DNA of 64,000 bases, taken from Orientallactaga sibirica (taxonomy: Eukaryota > Chordata > Mammalia > Rodentia > Dipodidae). The position numbers and the translations under genes are program-made. The stretch spans positions 21,442,001 to 21,506,000 of the forward strand of contig JAEOAD010000034.1 of assembly GCA_036365145.1 (NCBI GenBank), read 5' to 3'. This document shows positions 52,836 to 63,956 of the stretch, piece by piece (positions within the stretch are counted from its first letter, which is position 1; every line of letters begins with the position of its first letter). The notes beneath the pieces are model-generated. The model was not told the origin of the DNA, ran no database searches, and saw only the letters and a program-made list of their open reading frames with translations.

Positions 52836-53104
52836 GAAGTCCCTCACATTTGCAAAGATCTGAGTTGGTGGGTTCATTCACATACAGCCAGCATGGCACA
52901 TCCCAGCTCCACAGGGGCAGGACCCCCTACCCTCCAGATGCTTCCAAAGCTTGCCCATGTGCCTTTTCTTTTGGCTAGTATTCATCTTAATCTTTCACCA
53001 TATCCTTCATACTACACCAATAGATGAATGAGGTTTTCCTGAGTTCTGTGAACAGTCACAGCCAATCACCAAACCTGAGGAGGAGGTGAAGGAACTCCAA
53101 TTTG

Positions 53105-53470
53105 TAGCTGAATTACTCAGCTTTCTGACATTATAATGAAATACCCAAAGCAATTAATTATAAAGAGAAAAGGTTTTGGTAGCTTAGTGGAAATGCCAGT
53201 CTAAGATCAGGGTATCCTCTGTCTTGGACCTCTAGCAATGGTTGTGTGTTATGGTGGGAGAGTGGCAGAGCACACTGCTTACATAAGGTTCCAGGAGACA
53301 TGTGGGAGGAAGAGGGAAAAACCTGGCCTTACAATCTACTTTAAAGGTACACTCACCAGTGACCTAAGGACCTCCCATAAGGCCCAATAACACAAAGGTT
53401 CCACCACACCACTTAACAATGCCACCTTGGGGGCCAAGCTTTTAACACATGGTCCTTTGCAGGACATTGA
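53105..53470 (-). mobile_element. MaLR-type (MST/MLT1-like) LTR, antisense
   Basis: Plus strand: ACATTATAATGAAATACCC ... GACCTCCCATAAGGCCC ... TTCCACCACACCACTTAAC ... TTTTAACACATGGTCCTTTG, the familiar antisense order. Confidence 0.6.
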
Positions 53471-53633
53471 ACCAATTCATATCTGTAGCTGTGTCAAACA
53501 GGAGTGGCAGGAACCAAGAGTGCTCTACGGCTACTGTGGTGTGAGGAGCAGTCTTATTAGATAGAGCTCTTTACCAGTGGGCACTGATTAAAAAAAAAAA
53601 AAAAAAGCAAGTGCCTTTAATCACTAAGCCATT

Positions 53634-54310
53634 TGTGCTAGTTTGAGTGTGTTCAAAATAGACTCAGGTGTTTCATTTAAACTGAATTTTCAGGGCTGAA
53701 TAGATGGCTGAGTGGTTAAGGTGCTTGCCTGCAAAGCCTAAGGACCCATGTTCGACTCCCCAAATCCCACATAAGCCAGACACACACGGTATCGCATGTG
53801 CAAGGTCACACATGTACATGTCTGGAGTTGGATTGCAGTGGCTGGAGACCCTGGTGTGCCAATTCTCTCTTGCTCACTCTCATTAAAAAAGGCCAGCCTG
53901 TTGGGCTTGCCTCAAAAAAAAAAAAAAAATTGAATGTGAAGCTCCAGCCCCTAGCAAGCAGATTCCTGCTACAGGGGGTATGTGTGTGTGAGTGGAGACA
54001 CATTTGAATTCTAGTCAAAAGGTGTGGACAGAGCAGTTTGAGCTCTGGCAGATTTTTGGTTTGTTTGCTGCTTGTTGGTGTTTGCTTGCGGCAGATGTTT
54101 CTCTGTGCTTGGATCTATGGAAGTAAGAATTTTCTTGCCCCACTGATGGAACTTCCCCAGATATGTAAGCTGAAATGTGGAGCTGACTACAACACCATCT
54201 ATCCAACCCTACTGGAGCTGACTTCCAATAGTGGGTTTCATCATTGAATAGTTGACACATAGCTGGTATCCAAGACATTGCAGAATCAATACAAGGAAAA
54301 AATTCCATAT
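53634..54310 (+). mobile_element. LTR-like element interrupted by tRNA-SINE
   Basis: TGTGCTAGTTTGAGTGTGTTC ... AAACTGAATTTTCA then SINE (53693-53930) then TTGAATGTGAAGCTCCAGCCCC. Family uncertain. Confidence 0.5.
53693..53930 (+). mobile_element. tRNA-derived B2-like SINE, nested
   Basis: GGGCTGAATAGATGGCTGAGTGG head; the region around 'CACACGGTATCGCATGTGC' is partly repeated, as in the 39.95-kb copy. A tail at 53914-53929. Confidence 0.88.
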
Positions 54311-54734
54311 ACGTTTGGTATCAGAATGAAAAATGAGTAGAAGGTCATACTGAGTTTTCCACTCCTTCCAACTTTTCAGACAGGTTACTCAGCTTTTGCT
54401 GGTGGGAACTTGCCACCCTAGGGTAGCAGAAGCTGTCATTACCCTACATAATGTCTTGGGACCTTGTAGTGGGCTCAGTCTGTGTCTGAAGGTCTACTAG
54501 GGTTTGCATCCATCAGCCCTAGACAGTGGGCAGCATGAAAGTTAGTGAAGCTACTATCTCCAGAGAGCTGCCCCGAGTCAGTGTCACTGGGGAGTTGGTA
54601 CATAAGTACCCTCTTTCCTTCCATGATGGGGTGGGATAATTCTGAGGCATGTGTTTTGTAGTGGGTTTCCCTCAGGGAATTAAACTCCAGTTGTCCACTA
54701 TAGTAGCTGGATGAATTAATGACATACCTGACAA

Positions 54735-55070
54735 GAAGAACAAGAAGAACAAGGAAGGACAGGTTTATTTCTATTTACAGTTCAAGGAGATAGTCCCTCG
54801 TGGCTGGGAAGGCAGGAGGTCAGAAGCACGAAGCAACTGGTCACATTGTGTCTGTAGTCAAGAAGCAGAGAGCAATGAATGCTGGTGCTCAGCTCACTTT
54901 CTCCTTTTTGTTTCGTCTGGAACCCCAGCCTATGGGATGATGCTGCCCATCGTTACAGTGGGTCTTCTCACTTCACTTAACTTATTGTAGAAACTCCCTC
55001 AAAGACATGCCCAGAGATTTACCTCCAAGAAGATTGTAGATCCTTTCCAGTTGACAATGTTAAGTATCAT
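54735..55070 (-). mobile_element. ERVL (MLT2/MT2-like) LTR, antisense
   Basis: GGACAGGTTTATTTCTATTTAC, AACTGGTCACATTGTGTC, GAAACTCCCTCAAAGACATGCC and CCAGTTGACAATGTTAAG: reverse complement of the 33.3-kb LTR group. Confidence 0.65.
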
Positions 55071-55081
55071 GCTGGCCAAGC

Positions 55082-55565
55082 ACGGTAGACTCCTCTTATC
55101 TGTGGAGGATACATTCTAAGCTCCCAATGGATGCCTAAAGCTTTGGCTAGTACTGAACTCTATATATACTATGTTTTACCTAAAAAATACCTATGATATA
55201 GTTGAATTTATAAGTTGAGTATTGTAAGAGATTAACAGCAGTAACTAAAACTGAAATAGTCATAATAATATATTGTAATAAAAGTTATGCAAATGTGATC
55301 TATCTCTCCCAAAATATCTTCTTCTACTGATCTCACCCTTCCTGTAACAGTGTAAGGTGACCCAATGCCTAAGTGTTGGGATGAAATGAGGTGAGTGATG
55401 TGGCCTACTGTCTACTTCATTTTGGAGTGAGATAATGTAAAAAGTCATTATGCTACCCAGAATTCCATGTGATGTAAACCTTATGAATTCCTTATTTATG
55501 GAATTTTCCATGAAATGTTTTCAGACTACAATTGGCCATTGGTAACTGAAACCAAGGTAAGACTA
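55082..55565. mobile_element. DNA transposon relic (Tigger/MER2-like)
   Basis: Begins CACGGTAGACTCCTCTTATCTGTGG; contains 'ACTGAACTCTATATATACTATG', 'AATATATTGTAATAAAAGTTATG' and ends with ATTGGCCATTGGTAACTGAAACC. Layout recalls nonautonomous pogo/Tigger elements. Inactive. Confidence 0.5.
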
Positions 55566-55703
55566 TGACTGAGTGAATAGACAGCCACTGCACACCTCTC
55601 CTTCTTTGTGTCACATTGGCTCTCCTACATCTCTGTCTTACCCTTCAGATTGAAAATTTTTGCTCAGATCCTTGCTTTTGGTCTGTCTCAGAAGTAACCC
55701 TTC

Positions 55704-56057
55704 TGTGATAGTTTGATTCAGGGGTCCCCCGTAAACTCATGTACTCTGTATGGCAGGTCCCCCACTGTGGCAATTTAGGAATTGGAGCCTCCTGGAGGCA
55801 GTGTACTGTTGGGGGTGGGCTTCTAGGTGTTAGAGTCAGCTTCCCCTTGCCAGTGTTTGGCACACTCTGCTGTTGCTGCAGTTGTCCACCTGATGTTGGC
55901 CAGGTCACCCCCTGTTGTCCACCCTCTGCTCATGCCATCAGTTATCCCTGCCATCATGGAGTGTCCCCTTGACTCTGTAAGCCAAAATAAAACTTTTCTC
56001 CCACAAGCTGCTCTTAGTTGGTTGTTTTCTGCTAGAAATGCAAAGCTAACTGCAACA
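55704..56057 (+). mobile_element. 5' LTR of the MaLR element
   Basis: TGTGATAGTTTGATTCAGGG to GCTAACTGCAACA; AATAAA near 55987. Confidence 0.85.
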
Positions 56058-56980
56058 GTAAATTGGTACTGGAGGAATGGGGCCAATGATGCTAGAAACC
56101 TGGCTTTGGTCATTTGGGACTGGTTTTCAGGAGGAATGTGGAAGAATTTAAAACCTTGGCCTAAGAGATGCCTTGCAGTGCTGTGAGTACACCTTGATGG
56201 ACTATTCTGGTCAGAGTTGAAAGACCTGAATACAGTAAGAACTATGGACTGTGAGGTTTGGCTTATGAGAATGAGAAAGAACTTTGTCAGGACTGGTCTA
56301 GAAACAGCTTGTGTGAGAGGCATGCTGCACTCTGCCTGCCTGTGTCCTGAGAACTTGTGCAGGGTTGCATTGTGTAGAAATGGAGAGGTGTGAGCAGAGG
56401 GATGTGGCACAGAAAAAAAAAGAAAAGAAAGAAACAAAATCTTTGGGCCAAAACTGCTGCTCATTCAGCTGCAATTGTTTGAGAGATTACAATCATTGAG
56501 ATTGGGCCAGCTGACCTGCACTGGGACAACAGGAAGAATGCAGACTCTTTTAAAGGGACCTGAGCGCTGAAGAAGTGTCCTGTTCTTCAAAGTCTGCTTT
56601 ATCCCCCCCACCTGGATTAACAAATTGGCAGCCCACCTGGTATTATGGGGTATAACAAATGCAGGAAAGAGAGGGTCATTGGATTTGCAACACAGTTTTG
56701 TGTTTTGGAAATGGCCATGGGCAGTGTGAAGCAGGTTTGCTGGATTACCTGCATGAAGGCCCAGTGGAGCCATAAGGATGAACCATGGGTTGCAGTGGAG
56801 ACCCATTGGAAATGCCAGGACTATACAGTGGGTACCAAGGAGAGCTGATGGCACTAGATGAAGTTTTCCTAGACTGCGAATAGCCTAGCTGGAGACTCAT
56901 CACTGGTTAGAATTATTGGACTTGGAGATTTGTTACTGGCTAGAGTTGTTGGACTTGGAGCTACAGAGTTTGATGCTTTT

Positions 56981-57205
56981 GGGGTCTGGGGAAATGGCTT
57001 AGTGGTTAAGGTATTTGCCTGTGAAGCCTAAGGACCCTGGTTTGATTCCCCAGGACCCACGTAAGCCAGATGCACAAGAGGGTGCAAGCATCTGGGGTTT
57101 ATTTGCAGAGGCTGGATGCCCTGGCATGCCCATTCTCTCTTTCTCTCTGTCTCTTCCTCTCTCTCTCTCTCAAATAAATAAATGAATAAAATATTTTTTA
57201 AAAAG
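56981..57205 (+). mobile_element. tRNA-derived B2-like SINE, nested in MaLR
   Basis: GGGTCTGGGGAAATGGCTTAGTGG head. AGAGTTTGATGCTTT on both sides is a clean duplication. Confidence 0.93.
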
Positions 57206-57309
57206 AGTTTGATGCTTTCCCTGTTTGTTTTAAATCTTGTATTGGTTGAATATTTCTTTGTTATGCCCAATGCCATTCTTTGCAGTGTGAATGGTTATTC
57301 TATGCCATT

Positions 57310-57310
57310 A

Positions 57311-57356
<46 letters not shown>
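57310..57356. repeat. (ATT)n trinucleotide microsatellite
   Basis: About 15 ATT units within the MaLR internal region. Confidence 0.95.
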
Positions 57357-57513
57357 GCATTACAGCTTAGTTAAAAGAACTCGGACTATGGGGATGTTTG
57401 AACATCACTGAAATTGATTAAAAAAAAAAACTTTGGGGACTTTTAAAGTTGGACTGAATGCATTGCATTTTACATCATGTATGGTTATCAGTTTATAGGG
57501 GCCAGGGGCGGAA

Positions 57514-57832
57514 TGTGGTGGTTTGATTCAGGTGTCCCCCATAAACTTAGGTGTTCTGAATGCCATGTCCCCAGCTGATGGCGGTTTGGGAATTAAACCC
57601 TCCTGGAGGCGGTGTATTGTTAGGGGCGGGCTTCCTCTTGCCAGTGTTTGGCACACTCTCCTGTTGCCGTTGTCCATCTGATGTTGGCCAGGAGGTGCTC
57701 TGCTCATGCCATCATTTTCCCCTGCCATGAGGGAGCTTCCTCTCAAATCTGTAATCCAACATAAACCCTTTCCTTCCAGAAGCTGCCCTTGGTTGGGTGT
57801 TTTCTGCCAGCAACACTAATATGACTGTAACA
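57514..57832 (+). mobile_element. 3' LTR of the MaLR element
   Basis: TGTGGTGGTTTGATTCAGGTG to ATGACTGTAACA. About 35 bases shorter than the 5' LTR, mostly missing the segment before CTTCCTCTTGCCAG. Confidence 0.88.
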
Positions 57833-58116
57833 CCATCCTAACCACCAGACTCGGTTGATAGGACAAGCAATGCCTTCTTGACCCAAAACAGCTAACTGTG
57901 GTTGGCCAGAACTTCGCTCTGTGTGTGGTAATGGTTAGGGTCCAGATGAGCTAGGTGCTAGTAGTGATGATACACTAAGGAGGCTGTACTTCCCTGGGGA
58001 GGTACAAATGTCCACACAGCTTTCTAATATTCCTACCACCTGGCTCAGCCTATGCTTTCTCACTACTGTAAAAGGTTCAACTTGCTGGATGTGGTGGTGC
58101 ATGCCATTAATCCTAG

Positions 58117-59415
58117 TGATACAGAATTTGGGGGTTCAGGAGGCATCCCCCAAATTCATGAACCCCAAGTTTGGGTTCTGTCATACTTTTAACAAAGAAT
58201 TGATAAATATAGACTCAAGATGGATAAATTTTGAATTATTAAGTTTATTTAGGGAGAAATCACAAATTGTGGGATCTATTTTAAGGGCGATTGGGATCTA
58301 GGAAGGAAGGCTGGAGCAGTCATAAACACATGGGAAGTAGGAAATATGCTCTCATATGGAAAACAGTGCATAGTTTATAAGGTTCCTTTTAAGAAAAATT
58401 GAGGTTTTAGGGAAAGACTCAGGTAGAGCTGCAAGCATGTGGAGAATAGAATTTAGAGGCTTGTGTAGGGAGATGTAAAAGGACCACCCGTGGCATCTGC
58501 CATGTGCTTTTCCCCATGGAAGAAAGTTAAAAGAGCAAATGGTGGTGACTTAAGGAAGAACAGCAGAGAGAAAATATCCAAGCACAGATGAGGAGATTCA
58601 GAGGAAATATGAGTAATGAGAGTTACACGCATGGTTACCCTGAGTTTAAAGAAATTTCACAGGTAGCAGACCTGGAGTCAGTGAGAGTACCCACGTGGTA
58701 GATCTAGAGTGTAAGAGAAATACCTACGTGGTAGGTTCAGAGACCAGAGGAAAATCATCCATGTAAGCAAAGTGAGAAGTTACCCCAAACTATAAAGCAG
58801 AGGCAAGCAGAAGAGTTCCCCCAGAAACAAGAAACAGTGTTCTGTTCTCATCCCTCACCTAGCCAGGCTGTCTGGGTGAGGAAGAAGACAGATTCATGTG
58901 TATTCAAGCAGAGATGAGAGGGAAGCCAGAGAGAGCTCTGCACAGAGGAAAAAGGCAAGACAGGAAGAAGACAAACTTTATATGCAAGGGGAAGACCCAA
59001 TTAGTTTGTAGATCTGGAGTGGGGGATCTCAGAGCCAGCCCACCGGGTCTGTCTATCTAGGTAGCATGCTACACTGTGGGCTGCAGGGGACACTGTAGAT
59101 TTGGCATGCATTCCATTTCTGCCAAGAGTTCCAGTCTCAAGCCAGGCGTGGTGGCGCATACCTTTAATCCCAGCACTAGGGAGGCAGAGGTAGGAGGATC
59201 ACCATGAGTTCAAGGCCACCCTGAGACTACATAGTGAACTACAGGTCAGCCTGGGCTAAAGTGAGACCCTACCTCAAAAAACCAAAAACAAAACAAAAGA
59301 AAAAAAAGAGCTCCGTTCTTGTGCCAAGGCATGGCAGAGTGTGGAGTGGCATCTCCTGGTTCTCCCTCAGCCTCGGTCACTTACCGAAACTACCTAAGAG
59401 AATTATCCTCCATCA
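58117..59415 (-). mobile_element. Long solo LTR (about 1.1 kb without nested B1), antisense
   Basis: Bounded TGATACAGAATTTGG ... CTCCATCA. The 4-base flanks CTAG (58113-58116) and TTAG (59416-59419) fit a gammaretrovirus-like 4-base duplication. On the minus strand an AATAAA lies about 120 bases before the 3' end (near 58235). Family not identified; no genes inside. Confidence 0.7.
59137..59310 (+). mobile_element. B1-like SINE nested in LTR
   Basis: GCCAGGCGTGGTGGCGCATACC to CCCTACCTC, A/C-rich tail. AGAGTTCCAGTCTC / AGAGCTCCGTTCTT flanks. Confidence 0.93.
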
Positions 59416-59557
59416 TTAGCACTCAGGAGGCCAAAGTAGGAGGATCATTGTGAATTCAAGACCAGCCTGAGACTATATAGTGAATTCCAAGTTAGCCTGG
59501 GCTAGAGCAAGACCCTACTTTGAAAAACAAACAAATAAACAAAAATCTCAACTCGTG

Positions 59558-59829
59558 GGACTGGAGAGATAGCTCAGCAGTAAAATACTTGCTTTACAGG
59601 TGCAAAGACCTGTGCTTTGATCATTAGCACCTGTGTAAAAGCCAGGTGTGGCAGCACATGCCTGTATGCCTATGCTGGAGAGGCAGAGACGGGAGAATCC
59701 CTGTCTAGTCTAGACAATCTGTGAGCCCTAGGTTCAGTGAGGGACCCTTTCTCACGTAATAAGATAGCAACTGAATAGCAGAAGAGTAACTAAAGAAGAC
59801 ACCCAAAGTCAATCTGTGGCCTCCACGTG

Positions 59830-59873
<44 letters not shown>

Positions 59874-59890
59874 AACACACGTACACACAC
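59558..59890 (+). mobile_element. B4/RSINE1-like SINE with (CA)n
   Basis: GGGACTGGAGAGATAGCTCAGC, AGCCAGGTGTGGCAGCACATGCC, 'GACACCCAAAGTCAATCTGTGG' and a (CA)n at 59830-59872. Confidence 0.8.
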
Positions 59891-59894
59891 GCAT

Positions 59895-60395
59895 GTGCAC
59901 CACAGACTCATACATAAGCGAAACACAAAAGTCCAACTCATGGAAACTTCGATCACACTGACCTGATTCCAAATTAGTTTTGTGTGGTTTTTGATAAGTG
60001 GCTTAGCACTTCAGCCTGTTTCCTCAGCTCTCAACAGCAGAATGCTAGCTGCTCCTGGGTATTTGTATTAAGTGACATGGGTTAAGCAACCTGGTTGTCA
60101 ACACACCTTGCTCTGCCCCAGGTACAGCATCTACAAATAGTTCCTGTCTGTTGGTCCCCATGGCAACCTTAAGCAAGCTATAAATTTCCCCTAATGAAGC
60201 TGAGATATTTTCACTTTTCCCTGCTGTGCCTGTCTGGGGTTTGGATAGATTAAAAATTCCCTGAGGAGACGCATTTTAGAGTGTGGAGTCTGTTTATAAT
60301 CCATATCACTGACTATGACACAGGTAAAAATAATCAAACAAGAAAAGCAGAGTCAGCCTTCCCTGGACACTGAGTAGGGTGGGACAATGGGAATG
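59895..60395. other. Intergenic unique sequence
   Basis: Nothing recognised. Confidence 0.35.
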
Positions 60396-60399
60396 GTCA

Positions 60400-60492
60400 G
60401 TTGTCTGCTTTAGGGCTGTTTGTTTGTTTTGATTTGCTGGGAACGAACCCAGGGCCTGAGGCATGATAGGAAAGCACTTTCGCTCTGAGCGG
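60400..60492 (-). mobile_element. ID-like SINE fragment (antisense)
   Basis: GCTGGGAACGAACCCAGGGCC then a stretch ending CACTTTCGCTCTGAGCGG: reverse complement of a tRNA-Ala/ID-type element. Confidence 0.6.
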
Positions 60493-60499
60493 CTTTACA

Positions 60500-61460
60500 A
60501 AGAGTAGACTCTGGCCACTTGGGGCCATACGGGAGGTCACCTTGCCGCCTTGCTGCCGTTTGCACCCGTTCCCTTTAAGTTTGGAATTTATCCTGAGTCC
60601 ACAGCAGGCACAGTCTGAGTACCTGGGCATCTCAGATCCTGAAGGTCCAGGCTTTGAGTCTGGCCCAGCGTCTGTCCCCAGGAGCTCAGGGTCAGCAGCA
60701 AGGCTTGGGTCCTTTATGGCTTGAGGGTGTGGGATTAAGCGGTTTTTAAATCCTTCCACACCAGCACAGCTGCAATCGCAGCCCTGGGGAAACTAAGGCA
60801 GGAGAATCTTGAGTTTTAGGCCAACCTGGGCAGCACACCAAGCTCCAAGCCAGCCTGGACTACATAGTGAGACCCCATGTCAAACAAACACAGACAAAAA
60901 CCTCTCCCAGATAACTGAAATAGGGCAAGCGAATGAGTCAAATTTGCCTCAGAAGTCCAGAATGTCTGGGTTGAACATCTACACTGTGTTCTAACAGCTG
61001 TGCTGAAAATGCAAATTTGTTCTAATACTTCCCTTTGGCCAGACTGATGCTAGAAACTCTTACCAAAGGAATTTCCAGGGCTAGCTGAGATACATGATGG
61101 CTCGTGCCTGGGACTAAGAGAGGGAACTTGCTTTTACATGCCAGGGGTGGAGGAGTGTGTAATAGCCACTGGGCTCGGGAGTGGACTTTAACCATCTGTC
61201 TCCCTTTGCTGGTTCTATTTTCAATACATCTACATCTCTGCACTATTTGCAGATACCCGAAATGAAGACCCCCCCCTCCTCTTTTCTCTCTTCCAGAAGT
61301 TCTTTCCACAAGAACTGGCTAGCACCTCATAAATAATTCATGAATAAATGAAAACAATGACAAAAGAGCTCTGCTTATGTAGAGGGGAGAGTGCTGAATT
61401 TGGAAAAAATGTATTTCATGGATTAATTAAACAAATAGCACCCCTGGATCAGAAGTTGGG
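60500..61460. other. Intergenic, mostly unique, with old B1-like piece
   Basis: 60755-60900 (CAATCGCAGCCCTGGGGAAAC, CAGCCTGGACTACATAGTGAG) is an old B1-like SINE. The rest has no supported gene. Confidence 0.4.
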
Positions 61461-61465
61461 TTTTT

Positions 61466-61660
61466 TTTTTTGAATTTTTATTTATTTATTTGAAACAAAG
61501 AGAGAGAGAGAGCACGCCAGGGCCTTTAGCCACTGCATATGAACTCCAGAAGCATGTACCACCTTGTGCATCTGGCTTATGTGGGTACTGTGAAATCGAA
61601 CCTGAGTCCTTAGGCTTCACAGGTGAGTGCCTTAACTACTAAGCCATCTCTCCCGCCCCA
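61466..61660 (-). mobile_element. tRNA-derived B2-like SINE (antisense)
   Basis: TTTTATTTATTTATTTGAAAC, CACGCCAGGGCCTTTAGCCAC, AAGCCATCTCTCCCGCCCC. AGAAGT(T/TTT) flanks. Confidence 0.92.
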
Positions 61661-61671
61661 GAAGTTTTTTT

Positions 61672-62018
61672 TTAAAAATATTTATGCATGTGTATGTGTC
61701 CATGTTTGTGTGTGTGTTTTATATCTGTGTGCATGAACATGTACGTGCATTGGAGTCAAAGGACAAACTCAGGTATTCTGAGGAATCCAATTTACCTCTA
61801 TTTGAGGCAATACCTCTCACTGGCCTGGAACTCACCATTTAGGCAAACTGGCTAGTTAGCAAGCACCAGAAACCCACCTGTCTCTGCTTCCCCAGTACTA
61901 GGATTACAAATGTGTACCACCACACCTGACTTTTTTCATTAGCATTCCAGGACCACACTTGGGTCCTCATGCTTGCAAGGCAAGCAATTTACCAACTGAG
62001 CTCTGCGCCCAGCCCCTC
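61672..62018 (-). mobile_element. B3-like SINE with embedded B1-like part (antisense)
   Basis: GT-rich front, GAGTCAAAGGACAAACTCAGG, a B1-like middle (TCTGCTTCCCCAGTACTAGG), then GGTCCTCATGCTTGCAAGGC and ACTGAGCTCTGCGCCC. Confidence 0.6.
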
Positions 62019-62029
62019 CATCAGAAGTT

Positions 62030-63130
62030 TCCTGTTAGGAACCCATGACTGGATATCAGGGGGTTTCATGAACTCTTAAAACTAAGAGGAACATTTTCAT
62101 CAATGTGTATATAAAAAAATTGATAGAGTATGTCCTTAGTGCATATCACCTCCTGAAAGCTTCTCTTCCCCCCAGGACCTGTAAACCCACCACAAATGGC
62201 CTAGGATGACACACTCTCCAGTGACAGATGTACAAAGTGGAGCCAGTGTCCTGTAGTGAATTGTAGCCCAGCCAGATTGATCACCTGATTTCCAGAACTC
62301 CTCCTCCCACAGCCGCAGACTCCACTGGTTCTATTTTTAAGAGACAAGTCCAAAGGGTGTTATTATTCTCTGTCTGCCAGCACAGGCTGGCACAGAGTGG
62401 CCAGACTGGGGAAGGAGCCTCTCAAAGTGACTCACCCACATCCTCCCCTGGGTATTGGTCTGCAGGCTCCATCACTCACTCTTGCCAACACTGGACAGGG
62501 CATAGCTGGGCCTGAGTCAATAGCTGAGTGAATATATGAAACCTTGGGGTGAGAAGGGTGAGTGGAGGGCTAGCCGAGGGAAAAGCAGGTGCCCAAGATC
62601 CATATTCATCCCACCCAAGGGGAGGGAAAGAGAGTTTATAAATGCTGGAGCCAATGAGCTACCCAATCAATGTTAAAATTCCCAGCAGCCCCTGCGCAGT
62701 TGAAAGGATGAAGGTACTGGTAGGGAAATGGGGAGAAGTTCCTGCCTATCAGGATGAAGAGAAGCTGCTAACAGGAAATGCACCCGCAGTGGCAGGAGAC
62801 TTAGTGAGCTAGTTGTAGAGCAGTCCCACACCTGTAATTCAGAGGGTGTGAGGCCAAGCCCAGGAAAGTCTCTGGCATCCAGCCTCCCAAGCTTCCCTCC
62901 TGGTCACCAAGCTCTGGGCTCACCATGGGATCTTGGGAAAACCATTTTGTCTCCTTGGTCCTCAGATGTCTTCATAAATGGAAAGTCACAAGGTTGCAGT
63001 AGACTGGAGTTTCACGCATGCTTCCCAACATAGGTGACACCACACAAGCCACATAAGCCACAGAGGGAGAGGGTTTAAGTGGGGGCCCTTGGGGTTTGAG
63101 AGTAGAGGTACTGTGGGTAACAAAAGGGAA
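62030..63130. other. Intergenic unique sequence
   Basis: No gene supported. 62910-62965 has faint MIR character (GGGATCTTGGGAAAACCATT). Confidence 0.35.
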
Positions 63131-63134
63131 GAGG

Positions 63135-63345
63135 GGGTTGGAGAGATGGCTTAGCAGTTAAGGTGCTTGCCTGCAAAGCCAAAGGACCCAGGTTCGATTC
63201 TCCAGGCCCCACATAAGCCAGATGCATAAGGCGGCACATACATCTGGAGTTTATTTGCAGCGGTTGGGGACCCTGACACACCCATTCTCTCTCTCTCTTT
63301 CTCTCTCTGTCTCTCAAATAAATAAATAAAAATATTTTTAAAAAG
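63135..63345 (+). mobile_element. tRNA-derived B2-like SINE
   Basis: GGGGTTGGAGAGATGGCTTAGC to AAATAAATAAATAAAA. AAAAGGGAAGAG repeats flank it (63121 and 63340 areas). Confidence 0.94.
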
Positions 63346-63349
63346 GGAA

Positions 63350-63950
63350 GAGAAAGAAGGACATACCATGTCAATGACCCAGCAATATGGCTTCCCTTCA
63401 GAACTGGACAGCTTTCCCCAGGGCGACTGACTTGGAATCTCACAAGCTACTGAGACTGGAACTATAAGCAGTCTGTCCCACCTGTCACCCAGGCAAGAGA
63501 CCAGAACTTGACTCTTTAACCTGTGCTTCATGATTTATAACCTGAGAAGACAGTAGATTAACATCCCAAAGACCTGTTTGCTGTTAGATTCTGTAGGGAA
63601 CCAAAGCAACATTCCAAGTTCAGTCTTAACTTCTGGCCAGGTGGCTTGGAAATGGTTCTCATGCTTCAGGGTCGCGTTTGTCTCTGCAGTTCCGCGTTGG
63701 CGTTTTCCTCCTTATATCATCGCTGTTTCCCTTTTGTAGCAAGACAGGATTCTGTTTTCCAGTTTCTGTGTGTATCTGGGAAGGGTTCCCACCCTCCAAG
63801 GCCACTGGGTCCTGCTTTCCTCTTGAGCCTTTGTTTAAATGACATCTAAAGATTAACTCAGAACAAACAAACTCAAAACAAACCATTAGCAGTGTGTACG
63901 TGCTGAGCTGCTTCCAAGTTATATGTGCATATTCCTCCCTACAAAATTAA
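63350..63950. other. Intergenic unique sequence
   Basis: Nothing recognised. Confidence 0.35.
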
Positions 63951-63956
63951 GTATGG

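Larger units (their letters stand above)
55704..57832 (+). mobile_element. MaLR element with two LTRs (LTR-internal-LTR)
   Basis: 5' LTR 55704-56057 and 3' LTR 57514-57832 share TTTGATTCAGG, CTCCTGGAGGC(A/G)GTGTA, CCAGTGTTTGGCACACTC and end CTG(C/T)AACA. The internal part opens GTAAATTGGTACTGG (primer-binding-like) and ends with the purine-rich GGGGCCAGGGGCGGAA. Flanks CCTTC and CCATC fit a 5-base duplication with one change. No gag/pol gene is evident, as in MaLR. A tRNA-SINE is nested. Confidence 0.85.
58076..59545 (+). mobile_element. B1-like SINE split by an LTR insertion
   Basis: The 5' half is at 58076-58116 (TGCTGGATGTGGTGGTGCATG...TAATCCTAG). It continues in the same orientation at 59416-59545 (TTAGCACTCAGGAGGCC ... 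CCCTACTTTG plus A-rich tail). The two halves abut exactly at the AGCACTC(A/G)GGAGG point of B1. Confidence 0.85.

Noticed and set aside
60397..60759. 120-codon open frame on the minus strand
   Set aside because: Its C-terminal part lies in an ID-like SINE; no splice context or domain.
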